From: Xiphophorus maculatus
Lineage: Eukaryota; Chordata; Actinopteri; Cyprinodontiformes; Poeciliidae
Assembly (NCBI RefSeq): GCF_002775205.1
Contig: NC_036454.1
Coordinates: forward strand, 10,374,882-10,438,881
Length of the DNA stretch: 64,000 nt
Reading direction: 5' to 3'
Below are positions 49,859 through 62,102 of this stretch, one piece after another. Made by a program: the position numbers and the translations under genes. Under the pieces are notes generated by a model, which searched no databases, had not been told where the DNA came from, and saw only the letters and a list, made by a program, of their open reading frames with translations. The stretch's first letter is position 1, and each line of letters begins with the position of its first letter.

Positions 49859-51619
49859 ATGGAACTGCCAAATCATGCCAAACAACTGCTGCTGCAACTC
49901 AACCAGCAGAGAGCCAAGGGCTTCCTCTGTGATGTCATCATTGTGGTGGAGAATGCTCTCTTTCGCGCCCACAAGAACATCCTGGCAGCCAGCAGCATTT
50001 ACTTCAAATCTCTGGTCCTCCACGATAACCTTATTAACCTCGACACGGAGATGGTGAACCCCTCTGTGTTCAGACAAGTCCTGGACTTTATCTATACTGG
50101 AAAGCTCCTGTCGTCGTCAGACCAGAGCAGCGAGCAGAACTTCAGTGCCCTCTTGACCGCAGCCAGCTACCTCCAGCTACATGACCTCGCTGCTCTGTGT
50201 AGAAAGAAGCTCAAGCGCAGTAGTGGGAAGTCCCTACCAGGAAAACCCTCCACCCCAGGTCCACTCAGCCGCTTGCGCCTCAACAACCAGCGTCTCTCCT
50301 CTTCTACCCCTGCTGGTCCCAACAACCACTATCCTCCGACCCCTTCGGATGCCGACCAACCACAGCCAGATGAAGGCCTTCGGGACAAACTGTCAGATGA
50401 TGAAATGTTTGTTGGGAGCGCTGGGAAAACTGGGAATGGGGGAAATGGCAGCAGTAACGGTAATCTCAGCAGTGGGGCAAGTGCTGGAGAGCCAGATCTT
50501 GGGTTAGATCTGTCCAAGAAGAGTCCTCACTCTGCTGGTACAGCAACGGATGCCCTCAGCCCACACAGCAACTCCCAAGAATCCCCCCAATCTGCCTCAG
50601 TATCCACAACCAACAGTGCCTCGCTGGATGACTCCTCAACCACCCTGCCAGGTGTAGACACATGCATCTCGGAGAACATGGAGCTAAATTCTTCTAAGAC
50701 GCCAGAGGACTCCCAAAGCCAGCCCGAGGGCCCACCACCCCAGAAAAAGACTCGACATGCTGCTCGTAAGAACGAATGGCCCAAAAAAGAGGCATTAGGG
50801 TTGAAGTCTGAAGATCATGACAGGCCTTTGGTCAACGGAGTGATTGTAGGTCCTAAAGATGGCCGCTCCTCTGGTGCTGGTGGAGGCAGTGGTAACAGCT
50901 TTGCATCTGACCAGTCCTTCCACTGTAAAGATGAGGAAGAAGGGGGAGAAAATGGCCAGGACCACAGTGAAGAAAGTGGTCAGAGTGATGGAGAGAGTGC
51001 AGGAGGTGGAGGAGGAGCAGGAGGCGGTCACCATAGCGCCAACTATGTGTACCGGCAGGAAGGTTTTGAGCCAGCGTTTGGGGATAACCTCTATGTGTGC
51101 ATTCCCTGTGGTAAGGGCTTCCCCAGTTCTGAGCAGCTCAACGCTCATGTGGAGACCCACACTGAAGATGAGCTCTACATCAAGGAAGAGGGAGGGACCT
51201 TTGTGAAAGAGGAGGATGAGGAGGAGGCGGAGGATCTCTCTGCCCCTGTAGGTCCCTCCAGTTTTGGCTCTGAAACTCGTCCCTTCAAGTGTACCGTGTG
51301 CAGCAAGAGCTACAAAGACCCCGCAACTCTGAGGCAGCACGAAAAGAGCCACTGGCTGACCCGGCCCTTCCCCTGCAACATCTGTGGCAAAATGTTCACC
51401 CAGAGGGGAACCATGACGCGCCACATGCGCAGCCACCTGGGCCTGAAGCCATTTGCATGTGAAGAGTGCGGCATGCGGTTCACACGGCAGTACCGCCTAA
51501 CGGAGCACATGCGAGTTCACTCCGGGGAGAAGCCGTACGAATGCCAGCTATGCGGTGGGAAGTTTACCCAGCAGCGCAACCTCATCAGTCACCTGAGAAT
51601 GCACACCTCACCCTCTTAG
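49859..51619 (+). CDS. hic2: hic2, BTB/POZ and C2H2 zinc-finger transcriptional repressor
   Basis: HIC2 is a nuclear sequence-specific repressor related to HIC1. The coding sequence (586 aa) is in one exon that opens at 49811 after a TTTCAG acceptor. The start MELPNHAKQLLLQLNQQR aligns with the internal MELPSHSKQLL start region of human HIC2. The BTB/POZ domain spans about residues 10-120 and mediates dimerisation. The linker is Ser/Gly/Pro-rich and holds the CtBP-recruiting motif GLDLSKK (215-221). Two IKEE/VKEE sites (442, 450) fit SUMO consensus. Zinc fingers: one isolated (412-434), then four in tandem (476-498, 504-526, 532-554, 560-582) with the family linkers HWLTRPF, HLGLKPF and HSGEKPY. 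The end LRMHTSPS is the HIC2 C-terminus and separates it from HIC1, which is longer. In mammals HIC2 represses BCL11A, among other targets. Confidence 0.95.
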   Translation: MELPNHAKQLLLQLNQQRAKGFLCDVIIVVENALFRAHKNILAASSIYFKSLVLHDNLINLDTEMVNPSVFRQVLDFIYTGKLLSSSDQSSEQNFSALLTAASYLQLHDLAALCRKKLKRSSGKSLPGKPSTPGPLSRLRLNNQRLSSSTPAGPNNHYPPTPSDADQPQPDEGLRDKLSDDEMFVGSAGKTGNGGNGSSNGNLSSGASAGEPDLGLDLSKKSPHSAGTATDALSPHSNSQESPQSASVSTTNSASLDDSSTTLPGVDTCISENMELNSSKTPEDSQSQPEGPPPQKKTRHAARKNEWPKKEALGLKSEDHDRPLVNGVIVGPKDGRSSGAGGGSGNSFASDQSFHCKDEEEGGENGQDHSEESGQSDGESAGGGGGAGGGHHSANYVYRQEGFEPAFGDNLYVCIPCGKGFPSSEQLNAHVETHTEDELYIKEEGGTFVKEEDEEEAEDLSAPVGPSSFGSETRPFKCTVCSKSYKDPATLRQHEKSHWLTRPFPCNICGKMFTQRGTMTRHMRSHLGLKPFACEECGMRFTRQYRLTEHMRVHSGEKPYECQLCGGKFTQQRNLISHLRMHTSPS

Positions 51620-54600
51620 AAACGCATCAAGCCAAAGAACTACAGGAAGAGAGAAAAAGGAACATTTCTCCACCTTTTTTCCATCTCGGAAGCAAAGAAA
51701 TGCACACACAACATACACACAGTTCTTGAATCTGATTCCAGTTTACGACACCCTGGCTGAGTGAACGGTGTAGCTGCTCGCCACAGTGCGCTCTCTTGGT
51801 GACGGTGGGATCCCATTGATGCAAGGATAGGGTCATCGGTTATAGTGAATGACAAGTGCTTGCCTCTCAGGAGTTTTTCGAGGGACTATTTACTTGTGTC
51901 TCTCTCCAAAGTCACAAAGCCATGGTGGAGAGGCACAGTTGGTTAAATGTGAATGTGGGCACCTCGTACCCCTCAGCCGCCTTCCTCTCTTCATGGTTTA
52001 AGCATTAAATCTTAAGAGTTTTTCCCCACTGTTCCTAAAACAACTTTTGACCAAAAAGAAGTCGGTGCAAACAAAACTGGCAATAATTCAGCAAAAAGAA
52101 AATTTTTACCCTGACAGCTTTATATCCTTTATGATGTTGGTGATGCTATATGTATGAAAGAGGAGGGGTAACTGGGTATGGGACCATCTCTGTGCTTTAC
52201 CTGAAAGTCTAGAAAGAGAGAAAGAAAAGCTTTTCTCAGGAGGACATGTTTGTTTGTAGAAGATAACAAATACTCTGTGTCCTCTCTGTGGCTGTTTGCA
52301 TTGATGTAGACGAGAGTTTTTATTCAATTTTGGTTTTTTAGATTTGCCTGCTAGAGCTCCAAGGAAAGAAGCTGGAAAGAGAAAACCCCTTGTGGTAGTA
52401 CTCATACTTTAAGAGCTTGTCATGTTTCAGTGAATGTTTTAAACTGGAAGGTCTTGGGATTTTTCTGGTCAAGTGCGGGTGGGGGGTCGGGGTTGTTGGG
52501 CAGGGAGGGAGGTTTAAAGGGGTGTTTTAAACCTAATGCTATGTTCAGTGGGTACGTTATATTTTTCTGTATAGCTTTCCTCCCCTTGGAAAAAAAAGAA
52601 GTCTATTTATATATAGGCTTGTGACCTCGCTACCTCTGATTACTCTTTTGAACTCTGTCGATTTAGTTAAAAGTTGCTTATGTAATTAATTGTATAAAGT
52701 GTGTAGATTATGTAACTTCTCACCCAATGCTTTAACCTGCCCATCTCTCAACACAGGTTTTTGACGCTCATAGATTTTACACATTCTGATTGTCTCTAGC
52801 TGATATTTGTACTTGTCAAGATATAACTTTTCTTTTTTATTATTATTATTTTCATGTTTTTGGGACCCAGGTCACCGTGGCCCCCAATTCAAAGTGTACT
52901 GTAGCGTCCAGCCTGGAGCAAATAGTGGTTCGTTGGTTAGTTTTAGATGTATAGTGTTCCAAAGATCTTATGAATGTCGAGGAGAACTGAACTAACTAAC
53001 AAACATTGCTAGACAAGTTCATAACCAAAGTTTTAAAAAAAGATGTACTTAAGATATATAGCATACTAAATTATTTCTCTTTTGATTTCTTTTATTGCTG
53101 TATAAAACAAAATAATTATCTTCTAAAGTCCAGACAAAGAAATCCATTCTTCTTGTGATTGTTTTGGCCAATAACTCTGAGGCTGGTGATGGTTCTTGTG
53201 GTTTTGCAAGGAAAAGCTTGTGCTGATTGGTGGGCTGGTGGGGATGTAAACACTTTACCACCTGATGGGGTTCTGGAGGGACTGGTAAAGTCTAAGACAA
53301 GTTCACTGAGCATGTTTATCCCATTTCTGTTATTTTGTTTGTATCCAGAGTCCTTATCACTTTATATTCTCTGACTTTTAAAAACAGGACTTGATGACAG
53401 TTTGTGTTCTGTTCAGACCAAAAAAAAAAAGAAAAAGAAGAAAAAAATTATAGGATCTATAATCAGAATTTTAATGTGAAGTTTAAGTTACTCAAGTCTT
53501 TTCGATTTTTCTGAGCCGAATTTGTGAAAACTTGTCATTTAAAAAAAAAAAGGAGAAGCAGAGATGCACTGGACAGCTTTATAGTTATATCACTAAAGAT
53601 GACTTAAATTATTTTGAACTGTTGGTGATGTACATCTTTCGTTATATTTTTAGATGTACCTCAACAACAGCAACCAGAGACTGGCTCTGGGTCACTTCGC
53701 CCCTTCGCTAATTTGTACCTCAATTTCATCTCTTCCTGTGTACCTGAAGCTCATAGTTCACACTGTGATTTCAAAAACCCAACTGGACTAGAACATGTGA
53801 GGCTGTGTAAACTTGATACATCATCCTGATGGTAATCCTTATCATACTGTAAAAAGACTGTGTGTGCAATTAATTGCTAGAGCAGGGTAACAAAAACACT
53901 AGTATCAATCCAACAATGCCTGGACAACAAGCTACAGGCGTTAACTCTTACAAGCTCTGAAAAGGAGAGGAGTATGCAGAAAATGAGACAGCTGTGTAAG
54001 CGCGGATGACTGCAGAAAGGAGGACAGTAGCAAGTTAGTTCTTGCTGCAATCAAACGTCACGATTTTCCCAGGAAACTTCTGATTGTACCTAAAATATTT
54101 GTTGTGGGGCAGCTTTGATTATGTGCCTACAAAGTTGTAGATTGTTTCAGAAGGGAAATTAATTGCACATTGGGAATCAAGTTTTGAACTTCAATATTTT
54201 TTTTAATTTTTACTTCAAGTTGTGCATTTTTCATGGACAAATGGTTATAAATATACTGACATTTCAATGTAATGCCTACGTTTCTTGTCCCTATTTGGGT
54301 CACAACCAACAAATCAATAAAGATCAAAACTTCAAATGTACAAAATGGCGAAGGGGCGAATTATTTAGTACTCGTAGGGAATGGCTTGTTTCTTGTTTGT
54401 CCGTTTCTCTGCCCAGTGTATCTACTCTGAAAACTCTCACTGTGGATCATTAACCTTCACTACAAGTTTTTGGTATAGGCATTCCTCTGTAATGTTGAAT
54501 TTTAACTACCCTCTTGAGTTTATATTTTTTGATAATACTTCCTTCATCCTCTTGTTAAGGTCTGTGAAATGTTTTTACGGCGTTGCAGCTGAAGCTCCGT

Positions 54601-56640
54601 TTGTAGGTACCTGCATCCTGGACTCCCAGAGTTGTTGCCTAATTTAACATTGACTTTCTTGTTGTTCTGCATGGTACATGGGAATTTTTCACACTCCCCT
54701 CCCCCTTTCAAACAACAAACATGTTATTTATCACCTGTGACCTCTCTTGGCTAAAGAGGGAGTCCTCAATGCATTGCCTTCAAACGTTATTGTACTTGTC
54801 AGCACTAGGTGCACTGCAGCACGATGTCTGTAATGCAAAAGGTGTTTGTACATTATCTTTAGCCATCTCTGCAAAGATTTTTTTTTTTTTGCAGCTGGAT
54901 TTGAATGCTTGCTTGTTTTTCAAAACGAAGAAAAAAAAAAACTCCAAACTGTGACCATACTACTACTATTACTACTAGTACTACTACTCTTCAAGTACTT
55001 CAGGGATTGTTCTGCGTGTGTGAACACAGGCTCTCAGCTACATTTGTTAGATAAAGCGTATCAGTTTCTCTGTATTTTAGAATTTGGAGAAGCAAAAAAA
55101 AAAAACACTAGTTTCATATTAAGATGAATGGGGGGAATCTTTTTCAACTAACACAAAAAGCCTTGACAAAAGGCGAGGCAGCTCAAAACAGTCTACATTT
55201 TTAGTTAGTTACACAGTACGTGCAGAAATGGGTGCAAAGTTGTACAAAAAACTTAGAAGAAAGAAATAATAATAAAAAATAGCTCATACCCAAATTCACA
55301 AACTATTTTTTAAACCAAAGCACATTTGAATGATTATGGAACCATGTGTGGCTCTAAAAAAAGAAAAAGGAAAAAAAATAAACATATGTATTTATCTCAT
55401 TGTTTACATGAACTTTTACAGTTTTACAGACCTCACTCGAGGCTCGGCCAGTCAAAGATTTTTATTTTACTTTTTCTTGTGTGTGCGTGTGAAATTAAGA
55501 CACTTTTCCACAGATGTTGCTGCCAAAACAGAAGCTTAGCATTAAACATGGGGTGAACTGCTGCATATTCAATTAGGGGGAGGGTGTGTGGTGTCTCCTC
55601 CCTGCCAGCTGGCTATGGGGTGACCCTGCACCCCGTTCTCCTGCCCTCTGGCCCGTCTTCAGATGGGACTTCAGGGAGTGGTGGGGGGAGTGGGCAGTGC
55701 ATCCTTGACATATTAATCAAAAAGGCATTGTTGGTCAGGGTCTGTTAGCTTAATGTTGTCTCTGTGTTTACCCAAACACGCTCGAGGCGTTACTCCTCTG
55801 CTTAAGCCTTTCTAAATGGTCATCTAACATGGTACACCTCTTACCGGCCGCTGTTTTTACAACCCATTCGGAAAATGTAGCAGAATAAAAAAAATTTTTT
55901 TTAAACTTCTTTCCTTTTGTTCTTTGCATGTAAACAGGCTCATCCGGTAGTCTTAACTGTGAATCTTAATTGTTTTTGTTTCACACTTTTAAATTTTCCT
56001 GTATTCTGTGGACAAAAGCAGCACAAACCTCTGGCTGGCCGAGCCTCGGACAACATTGGCGCAAACACTTATTGACAGTGTTCTCTCTGTTTTTTTTCTT
56101 CTGTTTTTTTTTTTTTGTCAAATGTCTATTGTTGGTGATGAATGTATTTATTTCCAGGGCCTGCCCTCATCTCTCTAAAGAATTTTCTCTGTGTGTGAGA
56201 CTGAGGTGGAGGCAGGACCCCCTTTCTTTTTTTATTGTTTTTGTTTTGATGACTTTCAAGCTGAATCTTAAACGAGACTCAAACATAGCCATTAACCACA
56301 ATCTGTGAAGATTTTTTTTGTGTGTGGGAGAGCTGATGTATGTTTTTTCCAACTTTAAAGAAAATGGTCTATGGCATTTACACCTGACAGTCTGTAGAGT
56401 TTTTTTTTGTTTGTTTAATTGAGTGGGATTTTTGCCCACATTGTCTTGAGTTCTCACTAACTGGACACAGAGGGGATGTGAACTTTGACCTCCTCCTGTG
56501 TGTTTGTCTGTGGACCTGAGCAGGATGCTGTTGCTGCCTGTGCAGAGCGGAGGCTACTGTATGTTTTAAAACGTGCTCTCCCTGGGTGTTGCCATGCTGC
56601 TGATGCTGAAGAAAATAAAACTATATAAAGCAGAAACATG
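51620..56640 (+). promoter_or_regulatory. hic2: Probable long hic2 3' UTR
   Basis: No coding sequence is seen for 5 kb after the stop. AATAAA at 56614-56619 followed by a GT-rich region is the best terminal poly(A) signal; an earlier one lies near 55885. The interval contains three let-7 seed matches: CTACCTC at 52630 and TACCTCA at 53657 and 53716. The length of the UTR is inferred, since no transcript is available. Confidence 0.45.
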
Positions 56641-58319
56641 CACATAATTCACGTTTTTCCTCTTGAACATTAAGTCTCTTGTCTTAAACTTCCATCTTTT
56701 TTTGTTTTCAGTGTCTCTTCTCCACTTTAGCATATATGTTTTGTTTTAGAAATGTTGGATGAGATAGCTTTACTAAGTGCACTTTGTATGTTTTCTAAAG
56801 CGTCTGAGAGGACTCAGAGGTTCTCATAGCAGCTCCAATTTACCTGACGGTTTCTTCTTTCTCTTCTTACCTCATCATTGTTATTGTTTGCTAATACTAA
56901 CTAAAACCCATATCATTATGCAGTGTTAGAAAAGCTTTAAAATGACACATGAAGCAGGAAACCCCTCTGAGAGAGTGTGCAGTTCTCAGTGTTCCTTTTG
57001 TTGCTCTTCAGCTACTTTTGCGATCCACCTTTTTCTTTTATTGGTGATACCACGAAGGGGCTGTTCTGTCTAGTTATTTTGTAAGTGATCCTTACCTTGG
57101 CAGGCTGAACCAAAGCTAGTTTATTAAACGGCCTTCAGTGCTATTAGACCCTGTTTTAAGCTTTATTGCCCCTTGCTTTATCTCGGACACACCTGACGCC
57201 TGCTTCGAGCCCTTTTGGTTCTCTGTAATCTTTACTGCACAGAGGCCTCTATACTCTGCTCTGCTGCATTTTTCAGTGTTTACTGTACCTCCAGTGACAC
57301 CAAAATACCTCAAAAACTTCCAGTGTTTACAGACAAATGCTGTCTTGCCATTACATTGATACTGTTTTGTTTTTCTTGCCGTCCATCTGTAACCAAAAAG
57401 AGTTTATAGAACCGTATTTTCATACAAAACATTTTCTTTACATATTTCTACGAGTTTATTACAGCACACTGTCACCTTGCTGTGCACTACATTCACAGAC
57501 GGACATGATTAGCTGCTAAATGTAAAGTTAGTACTTGAGGAGTTGAACTGCTGGAGCTGGGTATATCGAGCTTCCTTGCTGGTTTTCTTCAAGAACAGCC
57601 TCTCAATAATGTATCAGGATCTAAGGGGCTGAGAGGCTCTGGAATGGACCTGTAGGGTCTTTGCTGTTGAATAATTAAAAGGGCAAGAATCCCTTCCCCT
57701 TTGGCAAACACGCATCTCATGCAAAAGGTGCACATGCCCAGGTGCGCTTTTTTTTTCTTTTTCTTTTTTTGCCATGTGTTAGTGCAGACCACCTTCAACG
57801 CAAACACAGATGCCACTGTCTAAGTCTGCAAACGTGGCCTCTAAAACCATGCGCACACACCACCAGTATTTAAAGGGAGGTTTCCTGACCCTTGTTGTGG
57901 CTTTTGGCAGCACCCAGGCTGGGCTCTCTCTATCTCTCGTTCTTTTTCCCTCTCTTTATCTCCACTCCTCAGAGAGCTCGTATTCAGGTCAGAGCCACCG
58001 CTGTGTGTAGCGATCGGGCTCGCAAACTCAAAGTGTCATAAAAGTGTAATACAGCTGACCTCAGCACTCACAACCTTGCAGTCTTAATGTACAGCAGTGA
58101 GGAAGAATAAACTGTTATTTTATGATCTTTTCATTAAAAGCTTGATTGAAAACCAAAAATATGGCTTGTCTTTGTGTTCTTTATAGAGAGTTTACCTAAT
58201 GGATCTACACAAAGTAGAATGCATTTGTGAGGATGAATGTCTAAATAAAATTAAGGTTAACAATTATATTTAGAGCTGACCCTATGTACTAAACAAAGCG
58301 AAACTGTGCGTTCAGTCTA

Positions 58320-58925
58320 GGTAAAGGTACAACTGTTCGTCAGTTTTTTTAGACGACACTAAACAGAATCGTGAAGGCCAAGCAACACAACAGAATGGGC
58401 AAGAATAAAGTTTAATCTGGGCTTAAAACAGAAAACAGGTGAAACAAGATGGTGTGGTCCGTTGACACCAAAATGCATCTGTCATGCATGCAACATGAAC
58501 ACTGTACATCCCACTGAATCCTCTGTCCTCGCTATTAAACATGGTGGTGGCAGCATCATGCTATTTCTTGAGAGACAGGAAAACTGGATGGAGCTAAAAT
58601 ACTAGTAAATCCACTTAAAAGCCAGTAACTGGCAAAATTTAAAAACTGGTGGGTTTTTTTAGATGCTCTCCAGTCAGTTAGTTTGAAATTGATTTACTTT
58701 GTAAAGAAGAGTGGGCAATCAGTTTCTAAATGTGCAGGTAAAGGCAACACCAAAAGATTACGGCTTTAAATCCTACAAAAGGTGATTATGTAAAGGATTG
58801 ACTCAGATTATCTGAGAAAAGTATCAAAGCCTTTTTCATTTTCCATCAACTTTATAATCTCACATTCTTTTGGGTTGGTCTGTAACATTTAATCCCATAA
58901 AAATACATAGACTTAGATGTAACTA
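58320..58925 (+). mobile_element. Tc1-like transposon remnant, sense orientation
   Basis: ACATGGTGGTGGCAGCATCA at 58540-58559 is the nucleotide sequence of the well-known HGGGSIM block of fish Tc1 transposase. Right-terminal sequence with TTGGGTTGGTCTGTAACATT and CCCATAAAAATACAT follows. The frame is broken and the 5' half is largely gone. Confidence 0.75.
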
Positions 58926-59317
58926 TCAAAGCTCAACTAGAAAGTGTCCTTGTTTTGTAGAAATGACAGTTTGATACATTATCTATGTTCTTCTGTTGAG
59001 TTGATTTAACTGTTTCAGTCACAGCTGGCTGTTTTCAGGAAGTTCTACCTGATTGCACCAAAGTTGGGTAATGCTTTTTACAGACAGGTGCGTGTTTAAT
59101 TACAGTTTGTGTAATTCATTCCTGGTAAATGAAAACTTGTTGGCAGCATTTCACACAAGATAGCAATAGGGAAGCATGCATAGAGAGCACTGAAGCATGA
59201 AGAGTAGGAACTGCCTTCAAATGAGGTTTGGCAAGTTGGCTATTTGTCAAAGAGAGATCATGGAAAAGTAAGAATCACTGATATTAATTTCAACAGCATT
59301 CAGGTAACTTATATATT

Positions 59318-59470
59318 ATGTTGCAAAAGTATTCATACTCTTTGATTTTCTTGGCATTATAATAACAAAGTTCAAGGATATTTATTTGGATTTTATGATA
59401 TGGACAACCAAAAGGTTGCACATAATTATGATTAGAAAATTACAGATATGTACAGAAAAAAAACAGAAAA
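59318..59470 (+). mobile_element. Tc1-like terminus fragment
   Basis: TTGCAAAAGTATTCATACTC followed by a TTGGATTTTATGATATGGAC block and TTGCACATAATTATG matches the left end of fish Tc1-like elements. Only the end is present. Confidence 0.65.
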
Positions 59471-59794
59471 GTATAAGAGTAGGGTAGAGTATCTAAAAAT
59501 TAAGTTTGTAGTTTAAACATAATAAAATGTGGCACTGTTTCAGTTGTGTGAAAACTATTTCACACTATTTTAGGTAATAATGAGATTTATAGAACTTAAG
59601 TCATTTGTCTACCACTCTTAGACTGTTGAATCTAATTCATCTTCTGTGTTAGATTCAAACTGAGCCATAGTAAAAACTGGGTCTATTCCAAGCCTCTTTA
59701 AGGGCCCCTTCCCCCAGTGTCTCTCGTTTTACTTTGATGCTCTGGCAGGAATGCCCATAGCTGTCGGCTTTTTTACCTGCCAATCACTTACATT

Positions 59795-59829
59795 AAACAC
59801 ACACACACACACACACGCCCACACACACA
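59795..59829. repeat. (CA)n microsatellite
   Basis: About 16 CA units with a GCC interruption. Confidence 0.9.
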
Positions 59830-61544
59830 GAGAGATAACATGTGGAGTCGTTTGCTAACTCCCTTCTGAGCTATGCAGATGAGCTCGTTCAACCGTGCTG
59901 TCAGCCTTGCATCTGAGTGAAACACTTTCTGCTGATTAGTTCCCACTTTTAATTCAGTACGCTCAGTTCTTACTCTTCTGCTTCTCGTCATTCTGGCACA
60001 GGTCAAAGTGTAGGGAACTGGCACATTTATTTCTCCTCTGTGCCATTTGGGACAAACTGTGCCCCTATAGGTGTCAGATGCTAAATGACCCTGAATAGAA
60101 GTTGCTCAGAAACAATGGCCCTGGTGTCGATAGCCCTATACCCTTCCCTCCCCCCAACCCGAGGACCTCTCTCTGCTAATATCAGCGCCAACCATACACA
60201 ATGGGGTGAGCATGGGAGGGAGGACGGGGGTGGGCTGTGTGAACTGAGTGGACGTTACCCACACAAAGATCTGGAGGTGCTGCTTTGCAGCCTGTTCTGA
60301 CTCATCACACTCTGTTTTTCTGGTTTCAATGACAAAAAAAAGAAGAAAGAAAATCAGAATTGCACAAAAATTCCCTAGCCTTTCCCAACTTTTTCCTGGG
60401 TGGGTTTGTGGGTCTGAGAACATAAGTGGAATTTACCAGGGTCTGCCCAGATGGGTTCAGGCTTGCCTGTTCTCGTCTGAGATGGCCCTCCATAATCTGA
60501 GGAATGTGGATGAGAGATGCCTGGCCTGCCCATCGTGGGCGAGGGAGATGGACAGAGCCTGTTACAAGGGGGTGTCCAACCACATGGAGCCCACACCCAC
60601 TTTTATCTGCAGTGCCAGATGACCTTCTTGTCCCTGAGCTGATATTAAGCAGATGTGCTCAAGTCTTGTCTTGGTCACTACCTTTGCCTTACCCTCAGTA
60701 TGAAGAAGAGTTTGACACTGATAATCATATGGTGTAGCTTATCTAGATTTTCCGTCTTAAATATTCGACAACTGCCAAACGGTTGTCATTTGTCAAATAA
60801 ATATATATCTGAGTTTATAAATATAGCTAGTATGTTCTGTTTATTTGTGCAGGACATGGTCAGATGTTTCTTCTATTATGTTTTCAGCCCAAGGCCAAAT
60901 TCGTAACCGCATCTGCTGCTCGGACACACTTCTATTGATGTGACAGTGTGGATCAGCTGCACAAAGCTTTTCAATGCATGGGCATTTAATTAATTCATAC
61001 CGTTTTGTCAGTTATATTATCAGAGGTGTGGAGAAGAGCATTATCTAGAAACAAAGAAAAAAGACATACCAGTTGTTTTTCTGCTTTGGTTACTTTATTG
61101 GGAGGATTTTAGTGGACTAAGCATTGTGTTGACAAATGCTTAGTTAGCTTTCTCAGTAAAAAGTGTCTTCATTTTTAAATTAGATAAAATCAAAGCTGCT
61201 GAAAAGCTACAAACTAGCACAGATGATCATTTTTAGCTTTCTCATGTGAACTGTGCTTCCAGTTTTTCTTTTTATCTCTTATGAAGTTGCAAAATAATGT
61301 GCTAAGTTTACACATTTACCTTAATTTTAATAGTTTGAGCTTTTACTGATTTATTGGAGCTGTTGTTTCACTGATTTTTCTGAATAAAGGTAATTTGAAA
61401 AGATTGAATTTATGGTGCATTTTCTTCTCTTCCTACAGAGCAAAAGTTATGCACACAGGCTCCACTTACTGATCAACAAAGGAACAAATTAATCACTTTA
61501 AAGATTTACTTTTACGCACATAAACAAGGCAAATATATTTTGGG

Positions 61545-61800
61545 ATATTTTTATGGTCAGATGAGACAAAAGAAAGTTATGAATGATTTGTGGTCACAAT
61601 GACCAGATGTTTGCAGAAGCCACAGTGAGGCTTTTATGATTATTAAGTACAAAAATGTTGGAGGTAGTATTATGCTGTGGGAAAGTTTTGTGCTCAACAA
61701 ACTGGTACATCCAAATTCTTCTACAGAAATGTGGAAACAACTGAGTGTTTCAGGATGGTCATATAAAGTTCATCTAATCAAAGACAAAACATAAAACAAT
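61545..61800 (+). mobile_element. Tc1/mariner-like internal remnant
   Basis: TTATGGTCAGATGAGACAAA corresponds to the WSDET block at the first catalytic Asp region of Tc1-like transposases, and GGAGGTAGTATTATGCTGTG to the GGSIMLW block downstream. The frame is destroyed. Confidence 0.6.
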
Positions 61801-61896
61801 TATATATTTAGAAAAGAACATAAAAAGTGGTCTCTCTTAACAAGGGGAGCTAACTTGCAGGCTGTTTGGGATCTGAAAATACAACAATGAGTTTTT

Positions 61897-62102
61897 TTGT
61901 TTTTTTTACCCCTCCAGGGGGTATTTTTGTGGGCTCTAGTGTCCCTTATGTGATAGTAGGCTGACAGGAAATGGGGGAGGAGAGGGTGGAAGACATGCGG
62001 CAAATATCGTCGGGTCCGGGAGTCGAACCCGCGACGGCCGCGTCGAGGACTGAAGGCCTCCAAATATGGGTCGCGCTAACCGCTACGCCACCACGGCACG
62101 CC
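61897..62102 (-). mobile_element. tRNA-derived SINE with target-site duplications
   Basis: On the - strand it begins GGCGTGCCGTGGTGGCGTAG. It carries an RNA polymerase III A box (TGGCGTAGCGG, plus positions 62080-62090) and a perfect B box (GGTTCGACTCC, plus positions 62019-62029) at normal spacing, a tRNA-like head, a tRNA-unrelated body and an A-rich 3' end. Exact 15-base direct repeats, CAACAATGAGTTTTT, flank it at 61882-61896 and 62103-62117. The intact repeats suggest a fairly recent insertion. A cellular tRNA gene is ruled out because the tRNA-like part does not fold back at its 3' side. Confidence 0.9.

Noticed and set aside
50795-51436. 213-codon - strand open frame inside hic2
   Set aside because: It is antisense to the zinc-finger coding sequence and only reflects its codon bias.
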